Shown: positions 35,544 through 44,632, counted from the first letter of the stretch. The stretch: DNA of 64,000 nt from Streptomyces sp. ISL-43 (GCF_018614195.1 NZ_JAGGOT010000008.1:1-64000), one strand, 5' to 3'. Notes: generated by a model not told the origin, from the letters alone. A program made the numbers and translations.

Positions 35544-35891
35544 ATGCTGCTGAGACTGGACACCACGGACAGCCGCCCCCTCCACGAGCAGGTGGCGGGG
35601 GCGATCCGGCGTGCCATTGCCGAGGGCGAGTGCATGCCAGGGGACCGACTGCCTCCGGCTCGGGATCTCTCCCAGGTGCTGGGCGTGAACGCCAACACAG
35701 TCCTGCGCGGGCTGCGCGCCCTGCGAGACGAGGGGGTGCTGGAGTTCCGGCGCGGTCGCGGGGTCACCGTCGCCGAAGGCGCCGACCAGCGGTCGGAACT
35801 ACTCAGCAATGCAAGGCAGTTGGTGGCCGACGCCGCGCGCCTTGGTTACAGCAAGAACGATCTCATTGAAATGATCAGGGGGCTTTCGTGA
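35544..35891 (+). CDS. GntR-family regulator, YtrA subgroup
   Basis: A 115-residue repressor: winged helix with PLHEQVAGAIRRAIAEGE and the recognition region LPPARDLSQVLGVNANTVLRG, followed by a short two-helix dimerisation tail typical of YtrA-type members (no large effector domain). Its gene overlaps the DUF1648 membrane-protein gene by 4 nt, so both are made together. By analogy with SdpR/SdpI, which pair an autorepressor with an immunity protein next to the SDP toxin genes, I propose it controls immunity; this is inference. Confidence 0.9.
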   Translation: MLLRLDTTDSRPLHEQVAGAIRRAIAEGECMPGDRLPPARDLSQVLGVNANTVLRGLRALRDEGVLEFRRGRGVTVAEGADQRSELLSNARQLVADAARLGYSKNDLIEMIRGLS

Positions 35892-36862
35892 CTGACCGTA
35901 CGAAGCGGACGAGCGGCACGCGCTGGGGAGCGGCGGCCTGGGCGGTGGGCGTACTGGCTGTGCTGGCCGGGCTTCCGCCGGCCGCGAGCAGCCGGTTGCC
36001 GCAGCGCCTTGCCACGCATTGGGGCGATGGGACCCCTGACGGTTCGATGCCCTTGTGGGCGGCTGCCGTGTTCCCGGCGCTGATCTGGGCGGTTCTGGCG
36101 CTCTCCATCGCCATGGCCGGCCGGCGCGGAGGCGCGCCCGCAGGGTCGTGGATCGGGGTGTCCTTGCTGTCTGGCGGTGCCTTCCTGGCCGGCGCCCAGG
36201 CTTCGATCGTCCGCGCCAATCTGGACCAGGCCGACTGGCGGGATGCCGGTTCAGTGGGCGCGGGGATGGCCGTCACGGCGGCGGTCGCGGTCGTGGCCGG
36301 TGTGCTCGGATGGCTGGCCGGACGGCGCGCGGCGCTCCCGGTCCACGCCGGACAGGACGCGAGCGGCGAGGTCATGGAGATCCCTGAGGGTGAGCGCCGC
36401 GTCTGGCTCTCCCGCACCGCGAACCCCTGGCTTCACCTGACCGCCGCCCTCACCGGCCTCGTGGCGGCGGCCGCCGTACTCGCGGCCGCGGGCGGTCTCA
36501 TCGGTCTGCAGTGGGCGCTTATCGCCCCGTTCGCGATCGCTTCGGTCCTCGTGCTGTTCTGCGCCTCGGTGCAGGCGCGGGTGACGGAGTCCGGGCTGGA
36601 GGTGGCCTTCGGTCCGCTCGGCTGGCCGGTGCGTCGCTGGTCGGCACAGGACATCGTCTCGGCGCGTGCCGAGACGCGGACCCCGGCGCAGGTCGGCGGC
36701 TGGGGCTACCGGCTCAGCGGCCTGGGCACCACGGTGATGCTCCGGGCCGGCGAGTGCCTGGTCATCCATCCGACCAAGGGAACGGAGTTCGCCGTGAGCG
36801 TCGATGACGCCGAACGCGGCGCCGCACTGCTCAACACACTTTCGACCCGACACGCCGGCTAA
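35888..36862 (+). CDS. DUF1648 membrane protein, candidate SDP immunity protein
   Basis: A 324-residue protein with about five helices. The DUF1648 motif is seen as SRLPQRLATHWGDGTPDGSM (residues about 35-54), the same extracytoplasmic loop pattern found at the N-terminus of Bacillus SdpI. Two helices come before about residue 100, further helices at about 118-140 and 185-225, then a cytoplasmic beta-rich domain. GTG 35888 overlaps the GntR stop (GTGA). GntR-DUF1648 pairs occur elsewhere in Streptomyces, so linkage to the toxin genes 272 bp downstream is suggestive rather than proof of immunity. Confidence 0.8.
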   Translation: MTDRTKRTSGTRWGAAAWAVGVLAVLAGLPPAASSRLPQRLATHWGDGTPDGSMPLWAAAVFPALIWAVLALSIAMAGRRGGAPAGSWIGVSLLSGGAFLAGAQASIVRANLDQADWRDAGSVGAGMAVTAAVAVVAGVLGWLAGRRAALPVHAGQDASGEVMEIPEGERRVWLSRTANPWLHLTAALTGLVAAAAVLAAAGGLIGLQWALIAPFAIASVLVLFCASVQARVTESGLEVAFGPLGWPVRRWSAQDIVSARAETRTPAQVGGWGYRLSGLGTTVMLRAGECLVIHPTKGTEFAVSVDDAERGAALLNTLSTRHAG

Positions 36863-37134
36863 TCAATTAAGTCAGTCTGACCAAATTCATTCGCCCGAGT
36901 CGCCCTGATCGACACCCCCTCAGATCCCCCGAGTCAAGCAGGCCCCCCACTACTGGCCGGAAACAAGCGAAGGATCACCGGAAGGCATCTTTCCATCTAG
37001 GCCGGCTGTGAGTGCGGTCATATTTGCTCGACCCATGATCATTTCCTATGCGAATATCACGGAGGCAAGTTCACGCATCGGGGGGCGAGTGACCAAGAGC
37101 CTGTCCGCTCCCTGATGTTTTTCTAACGAGGGGA

Positions 37135-37812
37135 ATGACGTTGAACATCAAGCAGCGCAGCATCCTGGTAGTCGCGGGCGTTACGGCAGCGGCCCTGTGC
37201 GTGGCCGCGGCCCCGTCGGCGATGGCCGACGCGGGTACCAAGTCCGTCGCGACCGTCTCCGTCGCGTCGCCCGCCTCGGCCAAGGCCGATGGCGAGAGGG
37301 TTTTCCGGGGCCTGTTCTTCGGCCAGGGTGAGGTCGGCAGCGACCTGTCGAAGCTCGACCTGTTCGCGGAGGCCCGCCAGCACGTCGACAACGAGGACCT
37401 CGACGAGGTGCGGGCCTCGAACGCTGTCGTCGACCTGATCAACAAGCGGTCCCCCGCCTTCTTCGCGGAGCTCAGCGCGAAGACCCGCAGCGGCGACCCC
37501 CGCCAGGTCGAGAAGGCCGTCACGGACGCCCAGAACATGCTGATGTCCGTGGCGCAGAAGGACGACAAGGCCACTCCCGTCGAGAACGGCCAGCTGTGCG
37601 GCGTCACCGTCGCGGTCGGCGCGGCGGTCGTCCATATCGCCGCCGTCGTGACCGCGGCCGGCGCCGTGGTGACGGTCACCGTCGCGGTGGGAGCGAACTT
37701 CGTCAAGGGCAAGAACTGGTTCTGGAGCCCGCAGCCCACCACCGGTGACGGCACCCCGCTGTCGAAGGACGAGGCCGTCGCCCAGGTAACGAAGGCACTC
37801 AAGGCCGCCTAA
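37135..37812 (+). CDS. sdpC: SdpC-like sporulation-delaying-protein family toxin precursor
   Basis: A 225-residue precursor. Signal peptide to about residue 32 (SAMADA). The signature ADGERVFRGLFFGQGEVGSD (51-70) matches the SdpC pattern FSGEDYFRGLLFGQGEVG. A helical pro-region (71-150) follows, then a hydrophobic core beginning at Cys155 (LCGVTVAVGAAVVHIAAVV) and running to about residue 190, where mature SDP lies in Bacillus, then KGKNWFWS and a charged tail. Bacillus SDP has two Cys in this core; here only one is present. ATG 37135 has its GAGGGG too close; TTG 37141 would be better placed and gives NIKQRSI as start. The 272-bp upstream gap (36863-37134) is AT-richer and holds its promoter region, with a GTCAG-T-CTGAC palindrome at 36871-36881. 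Confidence 0.85.
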   Translation: MTLNIKQRSILVVAGVTAAALCVAAAPSAMADAGTKSVATVSVASPASAKADGERVFRGLFFGQGEVGSDLSKLDLFAEARQHVDNEDLDEVRASNAVVDLINKRSPAFFAELSAKTRSGDPRQVEKAVTDAQNMLMSVAQKDDKATPVENGQLCGVTVAVGAAVVHIAAVVTAAGAVVTVTVAVGANFVKGKNWFWSPQPTTGDGTPLSKDEAVAQVTKALKAA

Positions 37813-37895
37813 GCGAAAGGGGGCTGAGAGGCTGCAGACTCTCCGCCCCCGACGCTGCGTACCCGTCCCAGCGGCAGAGGACCCTCCCTTCCATC

Positions 37896-38495
37896 ATGAA
37901 CAGCAAAATCCGGACGGCCTGTGCCGCATTCACTCGCAGCGGCAATGGCACCGTCTCCGTATCCCTTAAATCGGTCGTCATCGTATGCGCCATCTGGTCG
38001 GTGATCGTGCTCTATGCAGTGCAAGAGCAGGTCCCGAAAAACGTCATCACATTGCCAGCGCAAAATAAGGTGAAGCACACGGTGGTGAATATCGCACCAC
38101 AAGGCTGGGCCTTTTTCACCAAGTCCCCGCGTGACCCCGAGGTCGTCCCCTACAAGAAGACCCCAGAGGGCTGGCAGGCACTCTCCCTCACCCCGCACGC
38201 CTCTCCACACAATGCCTTCGGGCTCAACCGCGAATCACGCGCCCAGGGCGTCGAAATCGCCATGCTGCTCGCGGCCGCCCAGAAGTCGGACTGGCGTGAC
38301 TGCACCGACAGCGGGCAGACCTGCCTGTCCAGCTCCGGTGACGCCACCCGCCAGCTGAAGAACGACTCCCCCAACCCCACACTGTGCGGAACCGTCGGCC
38401 TGCTGCAGGAACGCCCCACGCCCTACGCGTGGCGCGACCTCGTGCCCGAGCCCCACTCCACCGAACGCGTCATGGTGCTGGAGGTGACCTGCTGA
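37896..38495 (+). CDS. sdpA: SdpA-like toxin maturation protein
   Basis: A 199-residue protein with one N-terminal helix (about residues 24-44) and a soluble domain containing the PQGWAFFTKSPRDPEV motif, which I recognise as the SdpA-family hallmark, plus six to seven later Cys residues (for example DWRDCTDSGQTCLSS), more than Bacillus SdpA. With SdpB it is required to turn SdpC into active SDP in Bacillus. Lies 83 nt after the toxin gene and overlaps the next gene by one base. Ribosome site is poor (GAGGA about 15 nt upstream). Confidence 0.8.
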   Translation: MNSKIRTACAAFTRSGNGTVSVSLKSVVIVCAIWSVIVLYAVQEQVPKNVITLPAQNKVKHTVVNIAPQGWAFFTKSPRDPEVVPYKKTPEGWQALSLTPHASPHNAFGLNRESRAQGVEIAMLLAAAQKSDWRDCTDSGQTCLSSSGDATRQLKNDSPNPTLCGTVGLLQERPTPYAWRDLVPEPHSTERVMVLEVTC

Positions 38496-39490
38496 TGCGA
38501 AAGCGCACCATCACCCTCCCCTGGGCCGCCGGCTACAGCCTGGCCCGCACCCTTCTGGCGCTCGGCACCCTGGGCACGCTCGCCTTCAGCGACAGCGCGA
38601 CCCTCTTCCGGGAAGTCTCCACCGTCGGCCAGTACCCGCTGTGCCGGGGCGTCACCGGAGCAGGAGCCTTCTGCCTGGTGTCCCCAGACCATTTCGAGAC
38701 GATGCGCTGGGCGTGCTGCCTCGTCCTCGTCATCTCAGCCAGCGGCTGGCGCCCCAGGTTCACCGCCATCCCCCACGCCTACGTCGCCTTCAGCGTGTTC
38801 ACCGGCATCTCCATCCCCGACGGCGGAGACCAGATCACCTGGATCCTCGCCCTGATCCTCGTCCTGGTGGCCATCGGCGACCCACGACGCTGGCACTGGC
38901 AGCCACAGCCGTCCGAGCCCACGGAGAGCACCCGCCGCCCAACCCTGGCCCTGATCGGGGTCAGCGCGATTACCGTGGCCCGGATCCAGATGTCCGTCGT
39001 CTACTTCCAGTCCTGCGTGGCCAAACTGCCCCACGCCGAATGGGCAGACGGCAGCGCCCTGTACTACTGGATCAACAACTACGCCTTCGGAGCCCCCGAC
39101 TGGCTCCGCCCCGCCCTGAACACCGTGGTGGACAACCCCCTCGGCGTCGCCGCGCTCACTTGGGGCCCCCTCGTACTGGAGATCGCTCTCGCCGCCGCGC
39201 TCCTGCTGCCGCAGAAGGTGCGGTGGGCCCTCCTGCCCGCAGGCATCCTCTTCCACCTCGGCATCGCGATCGTCATGGGCCTGTGGAGCTTCGCCTTCGC
39301 CATGTGGGCCGGCCTGCTGCTCCTCCTCGCCCCCTACGGACACGACCCCCATCTCGCACGCCTGTGGCGCAAGCGGGCCCAGCCCGCCGAACCCGAACGC
39401 CCGGCCACCGAGAAGCCCGCCGATGAGCCCGTCCACGCCGGCTCGAAAAGGGCAGGCAGCATCCTGACCTCGACAGCCGCCACCAAGTAG
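38495..39490 (+). CDS. sdpB: SdpB-like HTTM-domain maturation protein
   Basis: A 331-residue multi-pass membrane protein of the HTTM/vitamin-K-carboxylase-like superfamily to which SdpB belongs. Recognisable parts: SLARTLLALGTLGTLAFSDS at the start, VARIQMSVVYFQSCVAKL in the centre (the conserved helix with VYFxSxxAKL), then DGSALYYWINNYAFG and LLPAGILFHLGIAIVMGLWSF. ATG 38495 follows GGAGG and shares one base with the sdpA stop (TGATG). The C-terminal 45 residues are a charged tail. Completes the C-A-B set; Bacillus has the order A-B-C. Confidence 0.82.
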   Translation: MRKRTITLPWAAGYSLARTLLALGTLGTLAFSDSATLFREVSTVGQYPLCRGVTGAGAFCLVSPDHFETMRWACCLVLVISASGWRPRFTAIPHAYVAFSVFTGISIPDGGDQITWILALILVLVAIGDPRRWHWQPQPSEPTESTRRPTLALIGVSAITVARIQMSVVYFQSCVAKLPHAEWADGSALYYWINNYAFGAPDWLRPALNTVVDNPLGVAALTWGPLVLEIALAAALLLPQKVRWALLPAGILFHLGIAIVMGLWSFAFAMWAGLLLLLAPYGHDPHLARLWRKRAQPAEPERPATEKPADEPVHAGSKRAGSILTSTAATK

Positions 39491-39642
39491 CCGAGCACCG
39501 GCCACGGACGCGGCAGGCAGGGTCACCAGGCTCTCGCACCCGCCGCCGGTGCAGGCGGCACTGGCGCCGACACCAGTACCGTCTGCCCCTGAGGCGTGCC
39601 GATCCGGACCGACACTCGAACACGCACCAAGGAGCGAACGGC

Positions 39643-41105
39643 ATGTCTCCGGACGCGGTGATCGTCGGCACCGGCCCCAATGGGCTGGCCGCCGGCGTCA
39701 CCTTGGCACGCGCAGGGCTCTCCGTCGCACTGTACGAAGCGCGGGACACCATCGGAGGAGGGCTACGCACTGAGGCCCTCTTCGACAGCGACATCGCGCA
39801 CGACATCTGCGCAGCCTCCACCCGATGGCCCTGGCCTCCCCCTTCTTCCGGGAGTTCGGCCTCACGGAACGGGGGGTGCACATGCTGCATGCCCCGGCCA
39901 GCTACGCGCACCCCTTGCCCCACGGAGCCGCAGGCATCGCCTACCGCGACCTCGACGCCACGTGCGCCGGTCTGGGGATCGACGGCCGGCGCTGGCGCAG
40001 CCTCATGCAGCCTCTCCTCGACCACTCCGAGGGCATCGTCAGCCTCCTCCTGTCCGGTCACCGCAGTGTCCTCCGTGACCCGATCGCACCGCTGTTGCTG
40101 GCCGGGGGTGTCCTCGGCCACGGAACGCGCCTGTCCCCAGCGAGGTTCACGACGGAAGAGGCACGCGCATTGCTGACCGGCGTCGCCGCGCATGCCGTCG
40201 GCCGGCTCCCTTCGCTCGCCTCCGCCGCGGTCGCCATGCTGCTGGGCCACTTGGCGCACGGGGGCGGATGGCCAGTTGTCGGCGGCGGCAGCGCTCGTAT
40301 CGCTGATGCCCTGGCAGCAGAAATCACCGCGTGTGGGGGAACGTTTCACACCGGCCATCTGATTTCGGACCTGGCCGAGCTGCCCCGAGCGACGGCCGTC
40401 CTCCTGGACGTCAGCCCAAAAACACTGGCCCGTATCACGGCAGGCCACCTGCCCACCACGTATGAGCGCGCGATCACCCGCTACCAGTACGGTCCCGGCG
40501 CGGCCAAGGCGGACTTCCTCGTCACCGAACCCATCCCCTGGACCAACAGCGCCGTCGGCCAGGCCACCACCGTCCATCTCGGCGGCACTCAGGCCCACAT
40601 GTTCCGCACCGAGACCGCCACGGCGGCCGGCACCCTCGCCAACGAACCGTTCGTCCTCGTCGTCGACCCCGTCGTCGCCGACCCAGGAAGGGCACGCCCG
40701 GGCAAACGCCCGATCTGGGCATACGCCCACGTCCCCAACGGCGACACCACCGATCCGGTCGAGCTGATCACCGCACGCATCGAGCAATACGCCCCCGGAT
40801 TCCGCGACACCGTCATCGCAAGCCGAGGCATCCCAGCCGCCCAGTACGAGACCTACAACCCGAACTACGTGGGCGGAGACATCGGCACCGGCGCCATAAC
40901 CATTCGCCAATCCCTTCTGCGGCCCGCTCCACGCCTCAACCCCTACCGCGTCCCCATCCCCGGCGTGTACCTGTGCTCCGCCGCAACACCACCAGGACCC
41001 GGCGTGCACGGAATGTCCGGCTACTACGCCGCCCGCGCAGCACTACGCCGCGAATTCGGCATCCACGCACCACCTCTTCTCAACCCCGAACCTCACAACC
41101 CGTAG
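39643..41105 (+). pseudogene. FAD/NAD(P)-dependent oxidoreductase with frameshift
   Basis: The frame from ATG 39643 (AAGGAG upstream) encodes the dinucleotide motif VIVGTGPNGLAAGVTLARAG and IGGGLRTEAL, as in phytoene-desaturase-like oxidoreductases. Near 39817 one base is missing: GCC-TCC-ACC-CGA should read GCC-GTC-CAC-CCG to continue as HPMALASPFFREFG, which is found in the +2 frame from 39825 and stays open to 41105 with the C-terminal FAD motif (YLCSAATPPGPGVHGMSGYYAA). Full length would be about 487 residues. Either a recent pseudogene or a sequencing error. It follows sdpB by 152 nt. Confidence 0.85.
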
Positions 41106-41139
41106 CAGGGGCCGCAGCCGACCGCTGCCTCTCCAAGAG

Positions 41140-41775
41140 TCAGCAGAAACAGTCGATGCAGGTGGGCAGGCCAGTGATCTCAACGGGTACCACGTTGGTG
41201 TAGCGCTGCCAGTCGGCCGCCTCTATGACCTCCTCGTGGACATCGTGGGGGTGGCCGTCGACGGCGATGCGATGGACGCCGTTGGGGCGGTAGCCGAACT
41301 TGCGGGATACCGCCCGGGAGGCGGCGTTGTCGGCGAAGGCGGTGGAGGTGACGCGAGCCGCACCGAGGCCGTCGAAGGCGAGGGCCAAGGCGGCGGCGCG
41401 CATCTGGGTGCCGAAGCCCTGACCCTGAAAGCGGCGGCCGAGCCAGAAGCCGGTACGGGCCTCGCCGGTGGTGGCGAAGTCGCGGGCGGAGAGGTTCTGC
41501 TGGCCAATGACCTGGCCGTCGCGGAAGACGGCCAGGAGGAGACGCCAGTTCTCGCTGGTCCAGTCGCCTCGCGCCCACCAGTGGTTCTGCAGGACGCTCC
41601 TGGCCCGCTCGGCCGGCGGAGCGGAGGCCCAAGGCTGCGGGAAGTACACGGCGCCGTCGGGGACGACTCCGTCGGCGGCCACCTGGGCGAGGCTGTCGAG
41701 CTCCCCGTCCGAGGGGAGGCGCAGGACGAGCTCGGCGGTGGTGAGTTGGAGGGCGGTGAGGGGCCAGTGGCGCAT
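41140..41775 (-). CDS. GNAT-family acetyltransferase with Cys-rich C-terminus
   Basis: A 211-residue RimJ/RimL-like N-acetyltransferase: ELVLRLPSDGELDSLAQVA at the start, the acetyl-CoA loop GRRFQGQGFGTQMRAAAL, and TAFADNAASRAVSRKFGYRPNG. The last residues, TCIDCFC, form an unusual three-Cys end. Lies 15 nt downstream of the VOC gene at the end of a leftward operon. Confidence 0.88.
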   Translation of the reverse strand: MRHWPLTALQLTTAELVLRLPSDGELDSLAQVAADGVVPDGAVYFPQPWASAPPAERARSVLQNHWWARGDWTSENWRLLLAVFRDGQVIGQQNLSARDFATTGEARTGFWLGRRFQGQGFGTQMRAAALALAFDGLGAARVTSTAFADNAASRAVSRKFGYRPNGVHRIAVDGHPHDVHEEVIEAADWQRYTNVVPVEITGLPTCIDCFC

Positions 41776-41790
41776 TGGGGCTCCGAGGGG

Positions 41791-42144
41791 TCAGGGCCCG
41801 TCGAGTCCGAAGACGGTGCCGAACGGGTCGATGAGCTGGCAGATGCGCCGGCCGGGCTCCACATCGAGGGGGCCGCGGTGGTGGGTGCATCCCGCTTCCA
41901 GGAGCCGCTTGCGATCGGTGTCGAGGTCCTCGACGGACCAGTACGGGACGGTGCTTCGCCCATGGACGTTGGCCTTGGGTGAGGCGGGGTGGAAACCGAA
42001 CTCGAGTCCGTCGAGGTCGAGCCAGGCGTAGACGGAGGTGCCGTTGACGTCGAGCTTGACCTCGGCTTCGAAGATCTCGCCCCACCAGCGAGCAGCGGCT
42101 TCGGGGTCGTCGACGAAGACCATGACGGTGCGGATACCGCGCAC
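41791..42144 (-). CDS. VOC (glyoxalase/bleomycin-resistance fold) protein
   Basis: A 117-residue single-domain VOC protein: VMVFVDDPEAAARWWGEIF at the N-terminus and the closing GRRICQLIDPFGTVFGL. GTG 42142-42144 has AAGGAGAA 7 nt upstream. In a biosynthetic setting such proteins act as metalloenzymes or as binding/resistance proteins for the product. Follows the kinase-like gene by 47 nt. Confidence 0.85.
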   Translation of the reverse strand: MRGIRTVMVFVDDPEAAARWWGEIFEAEVKLDVNGTSVYAWLDLDGLEFGFHPASPKANVHGRSTVPYWSVEDLDTDRKRLLEAGCTHHRGPLDVEPGRRICQLIDPFGTVFGLDGP

Positions 42145-42191
42145 TTGGGATTCTCCTTGCGTCGGGAAATGGCACGGTACCGCCGGGGTGG

Positions 42192-43061
42192 TCACTCGTG
42201 GACACCGTGCAGGGAACGGAGGCCGGTGGCAGCGGCGAACGCCACCAGTGCGCGTATGAGGTCGCCGTCGTTCCACTGGGCGCCGAGTTCGCGTACGTGG
42301 TGCAGGTAGGCGTGACGTACCCAGCGCGGGGACGGGTGTCCTTGCTGGTGCGCCATGTGGGCAAGGGTGATCAGATCGGGCAGCCCGGTGATGTCCGGGC
42401 GGAGAGTTTCTGCGTCGATGAGGGCGAGGCGCCCGTCGGCACGGCGGCGGACGTGTTCCGGCTTAAGGTCGAGGTGTCCGAGCGGTACGTGGCCGGGGCC
42501 GTGGGCGTCGGTGACGAGCTGGAGGAGCCGGCGCCAGTCGTCGGGGCGGCAGATCCAGTCCGGAGGTGGCGCATCGAGGGCGGTTCTGGTGTGCCAGCCG
42601 GCCATGGTTTCGGCGACCGCGGGGTGCCAGCGGGCGGAGGCGGTGTGGATGAGGGCGACCGTCCGGACCAGCTCGTCCAAGGCGTCGGTGCCCGTGAGCG
42701 TGACGGCCTCGTCGAGGTGGTCGACCAGCAGGGTGCGGGAGGTGTCGCAGGCGCGGTGAAGTACCGGCAGGACGTGCTCGTCGGCCAGGAGTTCGTAGGC
42801 GAGGACTTCGCCGAGGTAGCCGGCCTCGTCCGCGTGCCGCTTCAGGATCCGGCGGGGAGGCGTACCGAGGGCGAAGACGGCTGTGCGGTGGCGGGCGGTC
42901 AGGCAGCGCACCGGTCCCGGCTCGCCCGCGTGGTGGCGGGCGAGGATCACGTACGCCTGACGTTCGGCGGTGGCGGGGTCGGTGGTGAGCGGGTCGGCCA
43001 GCCACCCGTCGGGCCGCGTGCGGGCGGCGCCGTCCAGCGGCCCGACGGGGGCGGTGGTCAT
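42192..43061 (-). CDS. APH/choline-kinase-like phosphotransferase
   Basis: A 289-residue protein with the kinase-like catalytic pattern: ILKRHADEAGYLGEVLAYELL (ATP Lys region), GHLDLKPEHVRRRADGRLALID holding the HxDxKxxH catalytic loop and the metal-binding Asp. Phosphotransferases of this fold take part in several peptide pathways as well as antibiotic resistance. ATG 43059-43061 overlaps the MBL gene stop (ATGA), so the two are coupled. Confidence 0.85.
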   Translation of the reverse strand: MTTAPVGPLDGAARTRPDGWLADPLTTDPATAERQAYVILARHHAGEPGPVRCLTARHRTAVFALGTPPRRILKRHADEAGYLGEVLAYELLADEHVLPVLHRACDTSRTLLVDHLDEAVTLTGTDALDELVRTVALIHTASARWHPAVAETMAGWHTRTALDAPPPDWICRPDDWRRLLQLVTDAHGPGHVPLGHLDLKPEHVRRRADGRLALIDAETLRPDITGLPDLITLAHMAHQQGHPSPRWVRHAYLHHVRELGAQWNDGDLIRALVAFAAATGLRSLHGVHE

Positions 43062-44557
43062 GCCGGGGTCTCCTGGTGGACGCCGAGCGTGGCCAGGCTG
43101 TGGGCGTAGCAGCGTGCGGCGAGGTCGGGCCGCTGGTGCTCGCCGTAGATCGCGAAGAGGGCATAGACAGGGGAGTCGAGGTTCTCGCCGATGTGCCATC
43201 CCTGGTACGAGCCGCCGACGACGTCCCAGATCTGGGCGCGGCCGAGGAAGATGGCGGCCAGGTCCTGGAAGTAGATCTCGATGCCGAAGGGGTAGGCGGC
43301 CATGGCCTCCTCCCGGCTGGTCGTGGCGGCCTTGTCCCAGGTGGGGCCGGTGATGTTCCAGGCGTAGGAGTCGACGGCTCCGGGCCTGCCGGGCGGGTCG
43401 AGGAGGCGGAGGACGGCCCGGTGGGCGCCGAGGGGGCCTGCGAGGTAGTCGTGGATGCTGGTGGCCAGGGCGCCGGTGCGGGTGGCGATCAGCTCGCGGG
43501 CGAGCCGGGGCAGCTCGTCCACGAACAAGGCCGCGGCCTGCTCCCACTCCTCCTTCTTCAGGGGCGGTGTGATCGGGCTGGGATCGACCTGCCGTGGGGC
43601 GTCGAGGAAGTCGGTCAGCGCGGAAAGCGCGGACTTCTCCGCCACGGGGTCCGGGGTGACCCAGGGGACGCGGGAGGTGGTGACCGGGCCGGCGCCGGCC
43701 GGGACGGTCAGGCGGTCGCCGGGGCGGGGTCCGTGGACGCGGAAGATGTGCTGGAGCTCGTTGGCGGTGGCGGCCAGGGCCTTGTGGTCGGCGTAGAGGA
43801 AGGGGCCGTGGGGGCTGCGCGGGGCGGTGAAGCCGTTGCCGCACAGGGCAACGTCCCGTACGCCGTCGAGCGGCTTGAGGTAGTCGATGAGCAGGCCGTT
43901 GAGGATCTGGATGCCCGTGGTGCGGTTGCGGGGTCCGTCCATGCCGGGCAGCAGGTTGTTGTCCGCGCCGAGGGCGCCGTACGGAACGGTCTGGGCGTTG
44001 TTGGAGACCACCGCGAGCCGGGGCGGGGCGAGGACGCCCTGGGCCAGCTGCTCGATGTAGAGGTCGGAGACGTCCGCGTCGACGCCGATGAAGACGTCGT
44101 TGCCGGTAGTGCCGGCCAGACGGACCAGGGGCTGGGCGACGCGCTTCTCCCAGAAGAGGGTGCGAGCGCCGGCCGGGTAGAGGGTGATCTCGATGTCGCC
44201 GACGTTCAGCGGTTGGGTGTGGTCCGCGCGGTGGACGGTGAACCCCAGCGCCTCGATGGCGTCGGTGACGGCGGCCGGGGTGGCGATGCCGGTGTAGACG
44301 GGCACGGTGCGGGCGAGGAGGTCGAGGGACGGGAGATGGAAGTGGTCCAGGTGCTCGTGGCTGAGGATCACGGCGTTCGGAGCGGGCATGCCCTGGGTGT
44401 CCACGGTGCGGGGCGGCCAGATCTCGAACTCCAGGCTCCCGGCGCCGAACGCCGGCGCGAGGATCGGGTCGAGGAGTACGGAGGTGAGACCGTCGGTGAT
44501 GTGCCAGGTCTGGTGGCCCAGGAAGGTCAGTTCCAGGCCGACGGGGGCGGCTGCCAT
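43058..44557 (-). CDS. MBL-fold metallo-hydrolase with long C-terminal domain
   Basis: A 499-residue protein. The N-terminal domain has HQTWHITDG and the dinuclear metal motif SHEHLDHFH (His67, His69, Asp71, His72), as in UlaG-like lactonases; later ADHTQPLNVGDIEITLYPAG and FIGVDADVSDLY are compatible. Residues about 300-499 are an extra helical domain not needed for the MBL core. ATG 44555-44557 has AAGGAG 8 nt upstream. It follows the small peptide gene across a hairpin, so it is a candidate tailoring enzyme of that peptide. Confidence 0.88.
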   Translation of the reverse strand: MAAAPVGLELTFLGHQTWHITDGLTSVLLDPILAPAFGAGSLEFEIWPPRTVDTQGMPAPNAVILSHEHLDHFHLPSLDLLARTVPVYTGIATPAAVTDAIEALGFTVHRADHTQPLNVGDIEITLYPAGARTLFWEKRVAQPLVRLAGTTGNDVFIGVDADVSDLYIEQLAQGVLAPPRLAVVSNNAQTVPYGALGADNNLLPGMDGPRNRTTGIQILNGLLIDYLKPLDGVRDVALCGNGFTAPRSPHGPFLYADHKALAATANELQHIFRVHGPRPGDRLTVPAGAGPVTTSRVPWVTPDPVAEKSALSALTDFLDAPRQVDPSPITPPLKKEEWEQAAALFVDELPRLARELIATRTGALATSIHDYLAGPLGAHRAVLRLLDPPGRPGAVDSYAWNITGPTWDKAATTSREEAMAAYPFGIEIYFQDLAAIFLGRAQIWDVVGGSYQGWHIGENLDSPVYALFAIYGEHQRPDLAARCYAHSLATLGVHQETPA

Positions 44558-44581
44558 GACGAACTCCTTTGCGGGTGGCGC

Positions 44582-44608
44582 GGAGGGGGACAGCGGACGT
44601 CCCCCTCC
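44582..44608 (-). terminator. hairpin directly behind the peptide gene
   Basis: A perfect 10-bp stem (44582-44591 with 44599-44608) and 7-nt loop between the 44-residue peptide gene and the MBL gene. This partial-terminator position is typical after peptide-precursor genes, letting them be expressed above their enzymes. Confidence 0.75.
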
Positions 44609-44632
44609 ACGCCTGTTGCGGACCGGCAGGAC

